A stretch of 60,197 nucleotides of DNA from Phytoactinopolyspora halotolerans (GCF_010550675.1 NZ_JAAGOA010000017.1:111973-172169), one strand, 5' to 3'; positions 30,307-39,370 are shown, numbered from the stretch's first letter. Numbers and translations are program-made. The notes: generated from the sequence alone by a model not told the origin.

Positions 30307-31263
30307 TCAGCCCTTCACCGAGCCGATGAGGATGCCCTTGGCGAAGTGTTTCTGCAGGAACGGGTAGAACAGCATGATCGGGATGGTGGCGACGACGATC
30401 ACCGCGAACTTCAGGCCCTGCTCGGGCGGGACGTAGTTCGGGTCGAGCTGCCCCATGGTGTTCGCCATATCCGCGGAGATGGTCACCTGCCGGACGAACA
30501 TCTGCAGCGTCCACTTCGAGGCGTCGTCGATGTACAGCAGCGGGGACATGAAATCGTTCCAGATCGCCACCGCGTAGAACAGTGAGAACGTGGCGATGAT
30601 CGGTTTGGACAGCGGCAGCACGACCCGGGCGAAGACGCCGATCTCGCTGCATCCGTCGATCCGGGCCGCTTCCTGCAGTTCCTCGGGCAACTCCTGGAAG
30701 AAGTTCTTCACGATGATCAGGTAGAACGGGTTGATCGCCAGCGGCAGGATCAGCGCCCAATAGGTGTTCAGCAGGCCAAGCTCGCGCACGATCAGGTAGG
30801 TCGGGATCATCCCGCCGCTGAACACCATGGTGAAGATCACCAGATTGAGCAGCAGATTCCGGCCGGGAAGGTACCGTTTGGCCAGCGGGTAGGCCATGCT
30901 CAAGGTCAGCGCCACCTGGATGATGGTGCCCACTGCGGTGACGCCGATCGTGACGATCAGGCTCCGCACGAACGTGTTCGTGGCGAAGATGTAGTCGTAC
31001 GAGTCGGTGACGACATCGTGCGGCCAGAGGAAGAAGGACCGCGCGCTGATCTCTGACTCGCTCGCGAACGAGCCGGCGATGACGTAGAGGAACGGCAGCA
31101 CGGTCACGAAGGCGAGCGCGATCAGCAGGACCAGGTTGAGCGCGTCGAAGACACGGCCGCCGGTGGTGTTCCTCACCGCTGTCCCGGACCGGGGCTTGCG
31201 CGGCGGCGTCGTCCCGGCTCCCGCCGTCGTCGGTTGCGCCGTGTGGGTCGTCGTGTCACTCAT
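30307..31263 (-). CDS. LplC/YtcP-like sugar ABC transporter permease
   Basis: 318 residues with six membrane spans and the permease EAA loop EAARIDGCSEIGVFARVVLP. It belongs to the binding-protein-dependent permease group whose Bacillus members LplC/YtcP import pectin-derived oligosaccharides. The N-terminal 35 residues are a Thr/Pro-rich cytoplasmic extension. It lies between the LplB-like and YetA-like genes at short spacing, so they form one operon. No ATPase gene is present; such systems use a shared MsiK-type ATPase. Confidence 0.92.
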   Translation of the reverse strand: MSDTTTHTAQPTTAGAGTTPPRKPRSGTAVRNTTGGRVFDALNLVLLIALAFVTVLPFLYVIAGSFASESEISARSFFLWPHDVVTDSYDYIFATNTFVRSLIVTIGVTAVGTIIQVALTLSMAYPLAKRYLPGRNLLLNLVIFTMVFSGGMIPTYLIVRELGLLNTYWALILPLAINPFYLIIVKNFFQELPEELQEAARIDGCSEIGVFARVVLPLSKPIIATFSLFYAVAIWNDFMSPLLYIDDASKWTLQMFVRQVTISADMANTMGQLDPNYVPPEQGLKFAVIVVATIPIMLFYPFLQKHFAKGILIGSVKG

Positions 31264-31272
31264 CGCGTACCC

Positions 31273-32361
31273 CTAGAAGAGTCCGGTCTGCTTGAACCGG
31301 CGGGCCAGCCAGTTCGCGCCGAAGATCAGGATGATGCCGACGACGGCCTTGAACAGCCCCACGGCCGTCGAGTAGCTGTACTGCCCCTGCGTGATGCCCA
31401 TGAAGTAGACATAGGTGTCGAATACCTCGGCGACCTCGCGGTTCAGCGAGTTGGTCATCAGATAGATCTGCTCGAACCCGGTGTCCAGCAGGTTCCCCGA
31501 CATCAGGATCGCCATGACGACGATCGTGCTGCGGATGGCCGGCAGCGTGATGTGCCACATCTGCTGCCAGCGGTTTGCGCCGTCGATCCGGGCGGCCTCA
31601 TAGAGGTTGGGATCGACGGAGGTCAGCGCGGCGAGGTAGATGATGGTGCCCCACCCGGTCGCTTTCCACAGCGTCTGCATGATGATCAGCGGCCGGAACC
31701 AGTCCGGATCGGCCAGCACGTCCAGCCGGTCGCCGGTGATCGAGTTCAACAGCTGGGTGGCGGGGCCGACGTCGACGGCGAACAGCAAGTAGGTCAGCGA
31801 CGCGACGATCGTCCAGGACAGGAAGTGCGGGATGTAGATCGAGGACTGGATGAACCGCTTGACGACGGTGATCCGCAGCTCGTTCAGCAGCAGCGCAACG
31901 ATGATCGGCGCCGGGAAGACCAAGACGACGTGCAACCCGGCGAGGATCAGCGTGTTGGTCAGCACCCGGGAGAAGTCCGGGCTGGAGAACAACGTCTCGA
32001 AATGCTTGAAGCCCACCCAAGGGCTGTCGCCGAACCCCAGAAACGGCAGGTAGTCCTGGAAAGCGATGCTGATCCCGTACATCGGGGCGTACTTGAAGAG
32101 CAGGAAGTACACCACGCCGGGTAGCAGCATGACGTACAGCCATGTGTGCCGGATCAGGCGGATACGAAGCGGGGCCTTCGCCGTGCCGATGCGCCGTCCC
32201 GACGATCCGCCTGCCCGTCCGGTGCCGCCGCCGTCGGGCGAGTCGGCCGGTGCGGGTGCGGGTGCGGTCGCGGTCGACGCGGTGGCCACGGCCGGCGACG
32301 ACCCGGACGTGGCCGGCGTCGGGTCAGGCGACGCGGGCTCGGTGGGCGGCCGACGTGCCAC
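31273..32361 (-). CDS. LplB-like sugar ABC transporter permease
   Basis: 362 residues from GTG 32361, preceded by AAGGAG at good spacing. The Ala/Pro/Thr-rich N-terminus (to about 65) is followed by six spans beginning WLYVMLLPGVVYFLLFKYAP and the EAA loop YEAARIDGANRWQQMWHITL. This is the heterodimer partner of the LplC-like permease. The gap to the next gene is only 9 nt. Confidence 0.92.
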   Translation of the reverse strand: MARRPPTEPASPDPTPATSGSSPAVATASTATAPAPAPADSPDGGGTGRAGGSSGRRIGTAKAPLRIRLIRHTWLYVMLLPGVVYFLLFKYAPMYGISIAFQDYLPFLGFGDSPWVGFKHFETLFSSPDFSRVLTNTLILAGLHVVLVFPAPIIVALLLNELRITVVKRFIQSSIYIPHFLSWTIVASLTYLLFAVDVGPATQLLNSITGDRLDVLADPDWFRPLIIMQTLWKATGWGTIIYLAALTSVDPNLYEAARIDGANRWQQMWHITLPAIRSTIVVMAILMSGNLLDTGFEQIYLMTNSLNREVAEVFDTYVYFMGITQGQYSYSTAVGLFKAVVGIILIFGANWLARRFKQTGLF

Positions 32362-32531
32362 TGCGGTCTCCTTCGTGCTGGGCGACAGGTGAGGTGATGG
32401 AGCCCGGACGGCCGGCGGGGGAATGGTGGGTGCACGGCACCAAGTCCGCCGGCCGTCCGGAGCCACGGCGTGATCTCCTCGAAGATCACCGAGATCGTGA
32501 CGCGTGGGCGTGCCCTCGCGGGGACGGCCGC

Positions 32532-34076
32532 CTACTCGAGATCCGCGTAGAGCTCGTTCATCTCATCGACCACCTGCTGGCCGCCTTCGGCGTACCAGCG
32601 GTCGATCTCCGCCTGCAGCTCGTCTTCGTCGATCTGTCCGGCGAGGTACTTGATCCGGGCGTCGGCGATGATCTGATCGAGCTGCGCGCCGCGCTGGGTG
32701 TAGGTCTCGGAGATCAGGGCCAGCGCGGGGTTGTGCACGGCGGTCTCCATGTCGCGCTCGTGGATCGCCCATCGGTGGTCCCACAGCTCGCGCTCCGGCT
32801 CGTCCTCGGGCAGGATCTGGTAGAAGAGTTCGCCGTTCGTCGCCGTGCCGAGCTGCGCGAACGCCTTCGAATCGTTCGTGATGACCTCGGCATCCGGAGT
32901 GTCCTCGATCGGGATCGCGAAGTCGTCCGTGACCTCGAAGTTCTTCCCCTCGATCCCGTTGTTCAGCAGGACCTGCCCCTCCTTGGCGTTCAACGTGTCC
33001 AGGAAGGAGAGGATCTCGTCCAGCTCTTCCTCGGTGCGCACGCTCTGCTTGGAGATGGCCAGGAATCCGTTGAAGCCGACCGTGGGGTACGAGTGCCGCT
33101 CGCCGTCCGGGCCGATCAGATTGCCCGCCATGGTCACTTTGTCGTAGTCGTCGGGGTCGGCGTCCTTGAACAGGGTCATGATGGATCCGGCGCGCGAGCT
33201 GACGTCGACGATGATGCCGCCCTGGCCGTTGAAGAACGGATCGTTCCAGTTCGCACTGTCCATGGTGGCGAAGTCCTGGTTGACGAACCCGTTGTCGATC
33301 ATGTCCTTGACGAACCGGTTGGCCTCCAGGAACTCCGGCGTGGAGAACCCTGGGACCAGCCGGCCGTCCCGCTCGCCCCAGCCGTTCGGCGCGCCGAACC
33401 ACGTCTCGATCAGGTCGTACGGGCTGGCCGTGGCGTAGCCGCCGGGCCATTGCGGGATGACGATGCCGTAGGTGTCGTCCTCGCCGTTGCCGTCCGGGTC
33501 GTCCTCGGTGAACGCGCGGGCCAGTTCGTACAGATCGTCCACCGTCTCCGGCAGGTCGTAGCCGAGGTTCTCCATCCAGTCCTTGCGGATGACCACGGCC
33601 GCGCGCATCTCGTCCCGGGCGCGGAAGATGCCGTAGTTGGTGCCGTTGATGGACGAGTTGAGGTGGATCTGCTCGTTCGCCGGCGCAAGGTTCGGGTAGT
33701 CGTGGATGATCTCGGTCAGATCCCAGAAGGCGCCCGCCTCGGCGGACTGGACGAAGGCCGGGGTTTTTCCCTGGATCACCATCACCTGCGGTACGTCGTC
33801 GGACGCCATGGCGACGCTGGTGCGGTCCTCGTAGTTCGAGTTCGGCACCCAGGTGATGTCGAGGTTCTTGCCGGTGTACTCCTCGATGGCTTGCTGCAGC
33901 TCGCCGTCCTCGGCCGGAGCCTGACTCTCCAGCAGGGGGATCATCAGGCTGATCGTGTCGGTTCCGCCGTCGGTGTCACCCCCGCCACCGTCGTCCGAGC
34001 CGCATGCTGCGAGTCCCAGAGCGAGTGCAGCGGTGGCGGCCAGCACCGTGCGCGGGCGGAGTCTGTGCAACGTCAT
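32532..34076 (-). CDS. LplA-like sugar-binding lipoprotein
   Basis: 514 residues from ATG 34076 with AAAGG upstream. Sec-type signal peptide with lipobox LGLAAC followed by a Gly/Asp linker. The body matches the long (about 500-residue) LplA/YtcQ-type binding proteins: VVIRKDWMENLGYDLPETVD, WFGAPNGWGERDGRL and VGFNGFLAISK. It should capture oligosaccharides such as rhamnogalacturonan fragments for the LplBC-like permeases. It is the first importer gene in the operon, after the YesL-like gene. Confidence 0.92.
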   Translation of the reverse strand: MTLHRLRPRTVLAATAALALGLAACGSDDGGGGDTDGGTDTISLMIPLLESQAPAEDGELQQAIEEYTGKNLDITWVPNSNYEDRTSVAMASDDVPQVMVIQGKTPAFVQSAEAGAFWDLTEIIHDYPNLAPANEQIHLNSSINGTNYGIFRARDEMRAAVVIRKDWMENLGYDLPETVDDLYELARAFTEDDPDGNGEDDTYGIVIPQWPGGYATASPYDLIETWFGAPNGWGERDGRLVPGFSTPEFLEANRFVKDMIDNGFVNQDFATMDSANWNDPFFNGQGGIIVDVSSRAGSIMTLFKDADPDDYDKVTMAGNLIGPDGERHSYPTVGFNGFLAISKQSVRTEEELDEILSFLDTLNAKEGQVLLNNGIEGKNFEVTDDFAIPIEDTPDAEVITNDSKAFAQLGTATNGELFYQILPEDEPERELWDHRWAIHERDMETAVHNPALALISETYTQRGAQLDQIIADARIKYLAGQIDEDELQAEIDRWYAEGGQQVVDEMNELYADLE

Positions 34077-34218
34077 CGTTGTCGCCTTTCTGATGTGTCG
34101 TGCTGCCGGTCGGCTGAGCGGGAGGACTGGAAAGCGGTTGCTTGACGGGTCGATCGGGTCCTTTCTCGGGCGGTGCGATTCACTCGGTGGTGGCGTGGGC
34201 GGTTGCGGGGCGGCGGGT

Positions 34219-34908
34219 TCAGCGCATCCGCAGTGGTTCGGCCGGCAAGGCGCCGACGGTGGTGTGCTCGGGAAGATCTTCGGTGCCGGCGGCGAGCCGC
34301 CGCTCGTTCTCGGCGTAGAAGCGCTGGCACAGCCAGGTGCTGGTGTGGATCCAGGCACCGATGGAGACGCTGAGCACGAGCACCGGGAACACGGCCGAGG
34401 TGAAGGCGGCTGCCGCGAAGACGAACAGGAGGATGATCGTCGATGCGGGTTGTGCCAGGGCGAACCGGCTTGCGGTGAGGATGTACTGGCGCGACGGGAG
34501 GTCGAAATGCGCGTACATCGGTCCGATGTGCGCGGCGATCCCGATCATGACGATCAAACCCAGCAGACTGGCCAGGCGCGCCGGAGCGGCGTCCGGGCCG
34601 AGTGCGCTGAGGGCCGAGTAGTTGAGCCAGAGTATGGTGCCGGCCGCGACGACGGGCAATATCACGGCGTTGCCGCGCCAGAACTCCCGGCGCCACGTCT
34701 CTGCGAAGTCCCGCAGCGGCCGGACTGCCTCGCCGCGGTGGTGCCGCCGGCTGAGGGCATAGGCGGCGGCGAGGGCCGGCCCGACGCCCAGGACGACGCC
34801 GCCGAACAGGGTGAACGCCAGCACCAGGACGTTGAGCGCGGCACACCAGCCGATCGTTGAACAGGCTCCGTGGAAGCGGCCGGTCCAGTGCTCATACATG
34901 TCGGTCAC
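34219..34908 (-). CDS. YesL-like (DUF624) membrane protein
   Basis: 229 residues with five or so spans. The family signature is visible in GPALAAAYALSRRHHRGE, DFAETWRREFWRGNAV and the C-terminal FYAENERRL. YesL/DUF624 proteins are regularly encoded with LplABC-type importers and pectin enzymes; their function is unknown. GTG 34908 or ATG 34899 may be the start; GAGG precedes the latter by 8 nt. The start lies within a small upstream ORF, suggesting coupled translation. Confidence 0.82.
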   Translation of the reverse strand: MTDMYEHWTGRFHGACSTIGWCAALNVLVLAFTLFGGVVLGVGPALAAAYALSRRHHRGEAVRPLRDFAETWRREFWRGNAVILPVVAAGTILWLNYSALSALGPDAAPARLASLLGLIVMIGIAAHIGPMYAHFDLPSRQYILTASRFALAQPASTIILLFVFAAAAFTSAVFPVLVLSVSIGAWIHTSTWLCQRFYAENERRLAAGTEDLPEHTTVGALPAEPLRMR

Positions 34909-35038
34909 CTCGCCGCCGAGATCCGGTGTGTGCCGGCGGGCAGGTCAGGTGCTGGGAGACTCGCGCGGAGGGACGCGCCGTACGCCGATGCCCCAGGCTC
35001 ACGCCGCACACGACGTGCGGAAAGCGGTTTCTCTCCAT
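34892..35038 (-). CDS. Possible 48-codon leader ORF overlapping the yesL-like start
   Basis: ATG 35038 follows a strong GGGAAAGGAGCAGC site and starts 33 nt after the predicted transcription start. The ORF encodes MERNRFPHVVCGVSLGHRRT and continues as a basic 48-residue peptide ending at 34892, just past the yesL-like start codons. The peptide resembles no family. It could be a leader that couples translation to the yesL-like gene, or an accident beside a real ribosome site. Confidence 0.4.
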   Translation of the reverse strand: MERNRFPHVVCGVSLGHRRTARPSARVSQHLTCPPAHTGSRRRGDRHV

Positions 35039-35077
35039 GCTGCTCCTTTCCCTCGCCGTCGAAGGTGGTGGCTGCTG

Positions 35078-35115
35078 AACTTAGCCTTGAAACGACTCAA
35101 TGTCAACGCTCACAT
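35078..35115 (-). promoter_or_regulatory. Promoter with two CG-centred operators for the pectin-type operon
   Basis: On the reverse strand TTGACA (35106-35101) and TAAGTT (35083-35078) are separated by exactly 17 nt. Two imperfect palindromes overlap them: 35100-35115 (ATGT...ACAT, CG centre) covers the -35, and 35087-35100 (TTGA...TCAA, containing ACG) fills the spacer. CG-centred 14-16-bp sites are typical of LacI-family repressors. Both are well placed to block RNA polymerase. Confidence 0.7.
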
Positions 35116-35187
35116 TTCCGGGAGTGACGCCCGGCGGCTGTGGCCGGTGTAGCTCAGTCGATCGTCGTCGACCTCAGGACCGGATTC

Positions 35188-35862
35188 CTACCAGGCCATC
35201 ACAGTGAGATCGGCGTACTCGCCGATCATCGGGGCCATCTGCCGGAATCCGATCTTGCCGCCGGTCAATGCCGGGCCGCCCACCGACCCGTCGTCGTACC
35301 AGCGGAAGACCTCGAGGTCGTCGATGCGGAAACTCACCCAGCCGTCACGAACGTCGACGCGCACCCGATAGGGCCCGTCGGCGTCGGGCACGCCCGGAAG
35401 GGGATCCGCGCCCTGGGCGACGAGGTGGAAACCGTGGCTCTTGCGCAGGTTGCAGGTATGGAACCGGCGCTCTGCGTCCCAGCGACGACGGAAATAGGAG
35501 ACGTGGTACGTGTCGAGGTCGCCGTGGTGGTACTGATCGTACGGGCCGGTCCGCCTGGCCAGCGACGGATCGAACAGGTCGCGGCCGCCGTGTCCGCGCG
35601 CATGGAAGAAGAGGATGCACAGCCCGGGCTCGCGCAGCGGCCAGAAATCCCAGGAGAACGAGACGTCAGCCGGGAAGTCCACGGGGCACCAGAGGACGAC
35701 GTTGGCGTCCTGGCCGTCGGCCGGTGGCCGGGCGCTCTCCAGGCGCAGACGACCCATCGGAAAGCTCAGCGCGCCGTCGCCTTCAAGGCGGAAACCTTCC
35801 AGGTCATCCGGGCCGGCGAGCGGATTGCGATACAGGACGGTACGGGGTTCGTCCGCGGTCAT
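35188..35862 (-). CDS. YesU-like (DUF1961) protein
   Basis: 224 residues from ATG 35862 with AAGGAGAG upstream. It has the DUF1961/YesU signature: a jelly-roll-like protein with VSFSWDFWPLREPGLCILFF, DQYHHGDLDTYHVSYFRR and FHTCNLRKSHGFHLVAQGAD. In B. subtilis yesU is in the rhamnogalacturonan gene cluster; its activity is unknown, though the fold resembles glycan-binding or lyase-like proteins. No signal peptide. Hairpin 5 lies 12 nt upstream of the start, leaving no room for a promoter between. Confidence 0.82.
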   Translation of the reverse strand: MTADEPRTVLYRNPLAGPDDLEGFRLEGDGALSFPMGRLRLESARPPADGQDANVVLWCPVDFPADVSFSWDFWPLREPGLCILFFHARGHGGRDLFDPSLARRTGPYDQYHHGDLDTYHVSYFRRRWDAERRFHTCNLRKSHGFHLVAQGADPLPGVPDADGPYRVRVDVRDGWVSFRIDDLEVFRWYDDGSVGGPALTGGKIGFRQMAPMIGEYADLTVMAW

Positions 35863-35873
35863 CTCTCTCCTTG

Positions 35874-35923
35874 TGATCATCGACGGGTGGCCACACCATG
35901 ATGTGGCCACCCGTCGACGATCA
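35874..35923. terminator. TGATCAT hairpin 5, between the S55-like and yesU-like genes
   Basis: A 22-bp stem, 35874-35895 with 35902-35923, has a single mismatch and a 6-nt loop. The outer part reads TGATCATCGACGGGTGG. It lies 12 nt past the stop of the protease gene and 12 nt before the yesU-like start, both genes being on the reverse strand. Confidence 0.75.
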
Positions 35924-35934
35924 GTGGATCCGGG

Positions 35935-37965
35935 TTACCGCACGATCTCGATCGGGAAGCTGAACGACCCGGTCACCACCTGGTCGACCTCCTCCCGCGC
36001 CGTGGACCGGCTGGTCTCGAACCCCGTGTCGCTCTCCGACTCGACGGTCAGGATGGCGCTGACCGAGTTGTTCGGAGTCAGCCCGGCCAACTTGTCCAGG
36101 AGCCCTTCGAAGTCCGCCGCCGTGTCGGTGGCCCGGCCGATGGCGTCCACCGGCGAGGACGCGGCCTTCTCGTCGTCCGGCTCGTCGTCTGGCCCGTCGG
36201 ACTCGTCGTCGGTGTCGTCGCCCATCTCGTCGCCGTCGCCGCCGGAACCGCCGTTGATGTCCAGCCATCCGAAGCTTCCGGCCGCGTCCTCGGGCACGTC
36301 CGCGGAGAGGTCGACCGTGACGGTGTCGCCGTGGTTCCGGTACGGCGCCAGCGTCACCCGGATGTCGAGCGTGGATCCGGCCTGGATCCGGGTCGGGTCC
36401 TGCTCCGAGGGCTCACGGTAACCGCCATCCGGGCCCCGTACCTCCACGGCGGTGACGGAGTACCGCTTGAATGCGCTGGACACGGTGGCGGTGTAATCGA
36501 CGCCGGTGATCTCGACGTCTTCGAACTCGTTCTCCTGGATCGACCACAGCTGGTCGTAGGCGTCGAAGGTGGTCTCATAGGCGATGTCGTGCTGGCTGGC
36601 GTAGGTGTTCGCGACGTCCACTGTGAACGGCTCACCGGACGCACGCGTACCCTGGATCACCCAGTGCAGCTCGGCGGTGCCCGCGCCGATAGCGTCGAAC
36701 ACGCGGTCGAGGTTGGCCAGCAGGTGGGACAGGGCGAGATCCGGCAGCGCGCGATCCATGGTCACCTGCGTGCTGCCGTCCCGGGACCCGTCGTCGTCCA
36801 GCGACGTCACGGTCGACGTGATCGGGGTGGCCTGCGGTTGCTCGCCGAGCCGGGCGCGAACCCCGGCGAGCCGATCCTGGTCCAGCACGCCGACGGCGCC
36901 GTGCGGATTGGCCACCTTGAACGGGCCGAAGGCGTTGTCCTGCTGCACCAGGAGTGCGATGGCGGGATGGACACTCATCGACGACGCGCCGGTCTGCATG
37001 TACGGGTGGCCGAACGCGACCGTGCGATCTCCGCAGACCATAGTGGCCGTGCCGACGGCGGCCGATGTCACGTCGCCGAATGACGCGGCCGCCGCCAGGT
37101 TACCGCCGGCGACGATGTCCTCCACGGATCCTTCCGCGTCGGCATCGGTGGACCCGGCCGGATAGACGCGTGTCCGCGGTAGGTGTTCCTCCATCCGCTC
37201 GGCGATCTCCGGGAGCCGCTCCGGCCCGACGCCGGAGACGGCCAACGGAAGCGGCAGCGCGCGCATGCCCGCCCCAGCCTGGTCCTCGGTGGCGGCGCCG
37301 CTGGTCACCAGCGTCTCCTGCAGCGCGGCTGGAAGATCGACGGTACCGGTGGCAGCCGGCTCCTTCTCGGCGGTGGCGGCGTCCGGACGGTCGAGGAGCT
37401 CGTGCAGGTGAGCGGCGGGCGTGATTCCGGCGACGTTGGACGGCGACTGGGTGAGCCCGTAGGCGATCGCGCCCACCAGGCGCCCGTCATCGGCGTACAC
37501 CGGTGAGCCGGACATGCCGGACCAGATGCCGCCGGCACGCTCGATCGCGGGGGACTCCGCCTCGACCAGGATCATGTCGACATCGGGCGCGATGCCGTCG
37601 TCCAGGATGCCGATCACCGTCGCCTCGAACGGTTCGGGATCCGTTCCGGACTCGACGGTGAGGCCGCTGAGGAGCGCGCCGTCGGTGAGCTCGTCGGCGG
37701 GGTACGGGTCGGGACAGGCGGCGTCCGGCGACACGCCCGGTGTCGTCGCCCCGGCTGCGGCGGTCACCACCGCTCGATGACCGGCGCGTGGATGATCCGC
37801 GTCCGCCGCGGCGGACGCGGACGTGACGAGGCCTGCCGTGATCAGTGCCGCACCCGCGATCGCCGCCGTTCCGACGGCGCCGGTGGAGGCGCCGCGACGT
37901 CCGGGTGCATGGCTGATCATTCGGCGGCGATTGCCGCCGGGGCTCGAGGTAAGAGGCATAGTCAT
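35935..37965 (-). CDS. SpoIVB/S55-like secreted serine protease
   Basis: 676 residues from ATG 37965. A long signal or anchor segment (AGAALITAGLVTSASA) ends near residue 50. The peptidase motif GMSGSP with Ser154 and the downstream FGHPY are hallmarks of S55/SpoIVB-type peptidases. A very acidic Asp-rich linker at about 595-625 separates a C-terminal domain ending FSFPIEIVR. The organism shows no endospore genes here, so this is a non-sporulation relative. ATG 37959 is an alternative start. Confidence 0.8.
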   Translation of the reverse strand: MTMPLTSSPGGNRRRMISHAPGRRGASTGAVGTAAIAGAALITAGLVTSASAAADADHPRAGHRAVVTAAAGATTPGVSPDAACPDPYPADELTDGALLSGLTVESGTDPEPFEATVIGILDDGIAPDVDMILVEAESPAIERAGGIWSGMSGSPVYADDGRLVGAIAYGLTQSPSNVAGITPAAHLHELLDRPDAATAEKEPAATGTVDLPAALQETLVTSGAATEDQAGAGMRALPLPLAVSGVGPERLPEIAERMEEHLPRTRVYPAGSTDADAEGSVEDIVAGGNLAAAASFGDVTSAAVGTATMVCGDRTVAFGHPYMQTGASSMSVHPAIALLVQQDNAFGPFKVANPHGAVGVLDQDRLAGVRARLGEQPQATPITSTVTSLDDDGSRDGSTQVTMDRALPDLALSHLLANLDRVFDAIGAGTAELHWVIQGTRASGEPFTVDVANTYASQHDIAYETTFDAYDQLWSIQENEFEDVEITGVDYTATVSSAFKRYSVTAVEVRGPDGGYREPSEQDPTRIQAGSTLDIRVTLAPYRNHGDTVTVDLSADVPEDAAGSFGWLDINGGSGGDGDEMGDDTDDESDGPDDEPDDEKAASSPVDAIGRATDTAADFEGLLDKLAGLTPNNSVSAILTVESESDTGFETSRSTAREEVDQVVTGSFSFPIEIVR

Positions 37966-38164
37966 CCCATCGGGTTGGATCAGGCACGCCCTGGCTGGGC
38001 GCGCTGCGCGACATGCAAACAGCTCGGATGTGCGGCGGCAATCGGAATGGCACGATCCACGTTCAAGATCGCCCACCGCGAACGCCGTCCCGTTCTCACC
38101 GCGACGTGAGCAAGGTCGCGCCGCGCGCGGGAAGCGGCGACGGTGTGGCGTCGTTGATCCACAT

Positions 38165-39370
38165 ATGACCGATCACGTGCCGTTCCGCGAGGCCCACGTC
38201 GACGTCGTCGTCATCGGCGCCGGGCAGGCCGGGCTGTCCAGCGCGTATCATCTCCGCCGGCTGGGCTTGACGCCCGGCCATGACCTGGTCGTGGTCGACG
38301 GCGGAGGCGGCCCCGGCGGAGCATGGCGAGAGCGGGCGCGCAGCCTGACGATGGAGAAGGTGCACGGGATCTTCGATCTGCCGGGCGCCCGGCGTCCGAT
38401 GCGCACCGCCGACGTGCACCGCCCGGTGGCGGACGTCGTGGCCGACTATTACGCGGAGTACGAGCGCCGGTTCGGCCTGCAGGTGATCCGCCCGGTCCAG
38501 GTCCGTGCCGTGCGGACGGGCGCGGACCGTCGGCTGGTGGTCGACAGCGACGCCGGAAGCTGGGCGGCGCGCGCCGTCGTCAACGCGACCGGGACGTGGA
38601 CGCGTCCGCATTGGCCGTACTATCCCGGCGTCGGCGAGTTCTCCGGCCGACAGCTGCACTCGGCCGACTATCGGGGCCCGGAGGAGTTCGCCGGACTGCG
38701 GGTGGCGGTGGTCGGTGGCGGGCATTCGGCCACTCACATCCTGTCCGAGATCGCCGACGTCGCGGCCTCGACGACGTGGGTGACCAGGCGCCCGCCCGAT
38801 TTCCAACCCGTCGAGTTCACCGAGGACTACGGGCGACAGGTGGTGTCCATGGTGGACCAGCGGGTGCGCGCCGGGCTGCCACCGAAGAGCGTGGTCAGCA
38901 TCACCGGGCTGGGACGCACGCCGGTGGTCGAGGCAGCACTGGCCAAGGGCGCGCTCGAGCGATCCCCGATGTTCAGCAGGATCACACGTGACGGCGTGGT
39001 CTGGGACGACGGCTCCGCCGCGACCCTTGACGTGATCGTCTGGGCGACCGGTTTCCGTGCCGCGCTGGACCATCTCGCCCCACTGCAGCTGCGCGAGCCG
39101 GGCGGCGGCATCCGGATGGACGGCACCCGCGTCGTCGCCGAGCCGAGGGTCCACCTGGTCGGCTACGGTCCGTCCGCCAGCACCGTCGGGGCCAACCGAG
39201 CCGGGCGCGCCGCCGCGCTGGAGATCATGGACCTGCTGAATACGGCTGCGCCGAGGCCGATGCCGACGACGGCGACGACGGCGACGGTGCCGCAGCCGCA
39301 GCCGTCGTCGGATCCGGAGCGGGCACGCGCGCGGCGCGCCGGCGGTCGCCGCCGCCTAGCGGTGGTGTGA
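38165..39370 (+). CDS. FAD-dependent NAD(P)-binding oxidoreductase (flavin monooxygenase-like)
   Basis: 401 residues from ATG 38165. The FAD Rossmann motif is GAGQAGLSSAYHLRRLG near 16-32, followed by GGPGGAWRERARSL. The NAD(P) motif VVGGGHSATH lies near 183, and the ATGF motif (WATGFRAALDHL) near 293, as in class B-like flavin monooxygenases. The C-terminal 35 residues are Thr/Pro/Arg-rich and probably disordered. Its last 15 nt overlap the convergent glycosidase gene. The substrate is unknown. Confidence 0.85.
   Translation: MTDHVPFREAHVDVVVIGAGQAGLSSAYHLRRLGLTPGHDLVVVDGGGGPGGAWRERARSLTMEKVHGIFDLPGARRPMRTADVHRPVADVVADYYAEYERRFGLQVIRPVQVRAVRTGADRRLVVDSDAGSWAARAVVNATGTWTRPHWPYYPGVGEFSGRQLHSADYRGPEEFAGLRVAVVGGGHSATHILSEIADVAASTTWVTRRPPDFQPVEFTEDYGRQVVSMVDQRVRAGLPPKSVVSITGLGRTPVVEAALAKGALERSPMFSRITRDGVVWDDGSAATLDVIVWATGFRAALDHLAPLQLREPGGGIRMDGTRVVAEPRVHLVGYGPSASTVGANRAGRAAALEIMDLLNTAAPRPMPTTATTATVPQPQPSSDPERARARRAGGRRRLAVV

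Noticed and set aside
32142-34145. 667-codon forward ORF opposite the LplA-like gene
   Set aside because: Shadow of the binding-protein gene; no coherent domains.
35145-35205. tRNA-like start GGTGTAGCTCAGTCG
   Set aside because: It resembles a D-arm, but no anticodon arm, T-loop (GGTTCGAATCC-like) or matching acceptor stem follows, and it overlaps the yesU-like gene end.
37823-38164. Extended N-terminus for the flavoprotein
   Set aside because: The frame is open, but residues before ATG 38165 are Arg-rich and unlike a flavoprotein, whose FAD motif begins shortly after that ATG.
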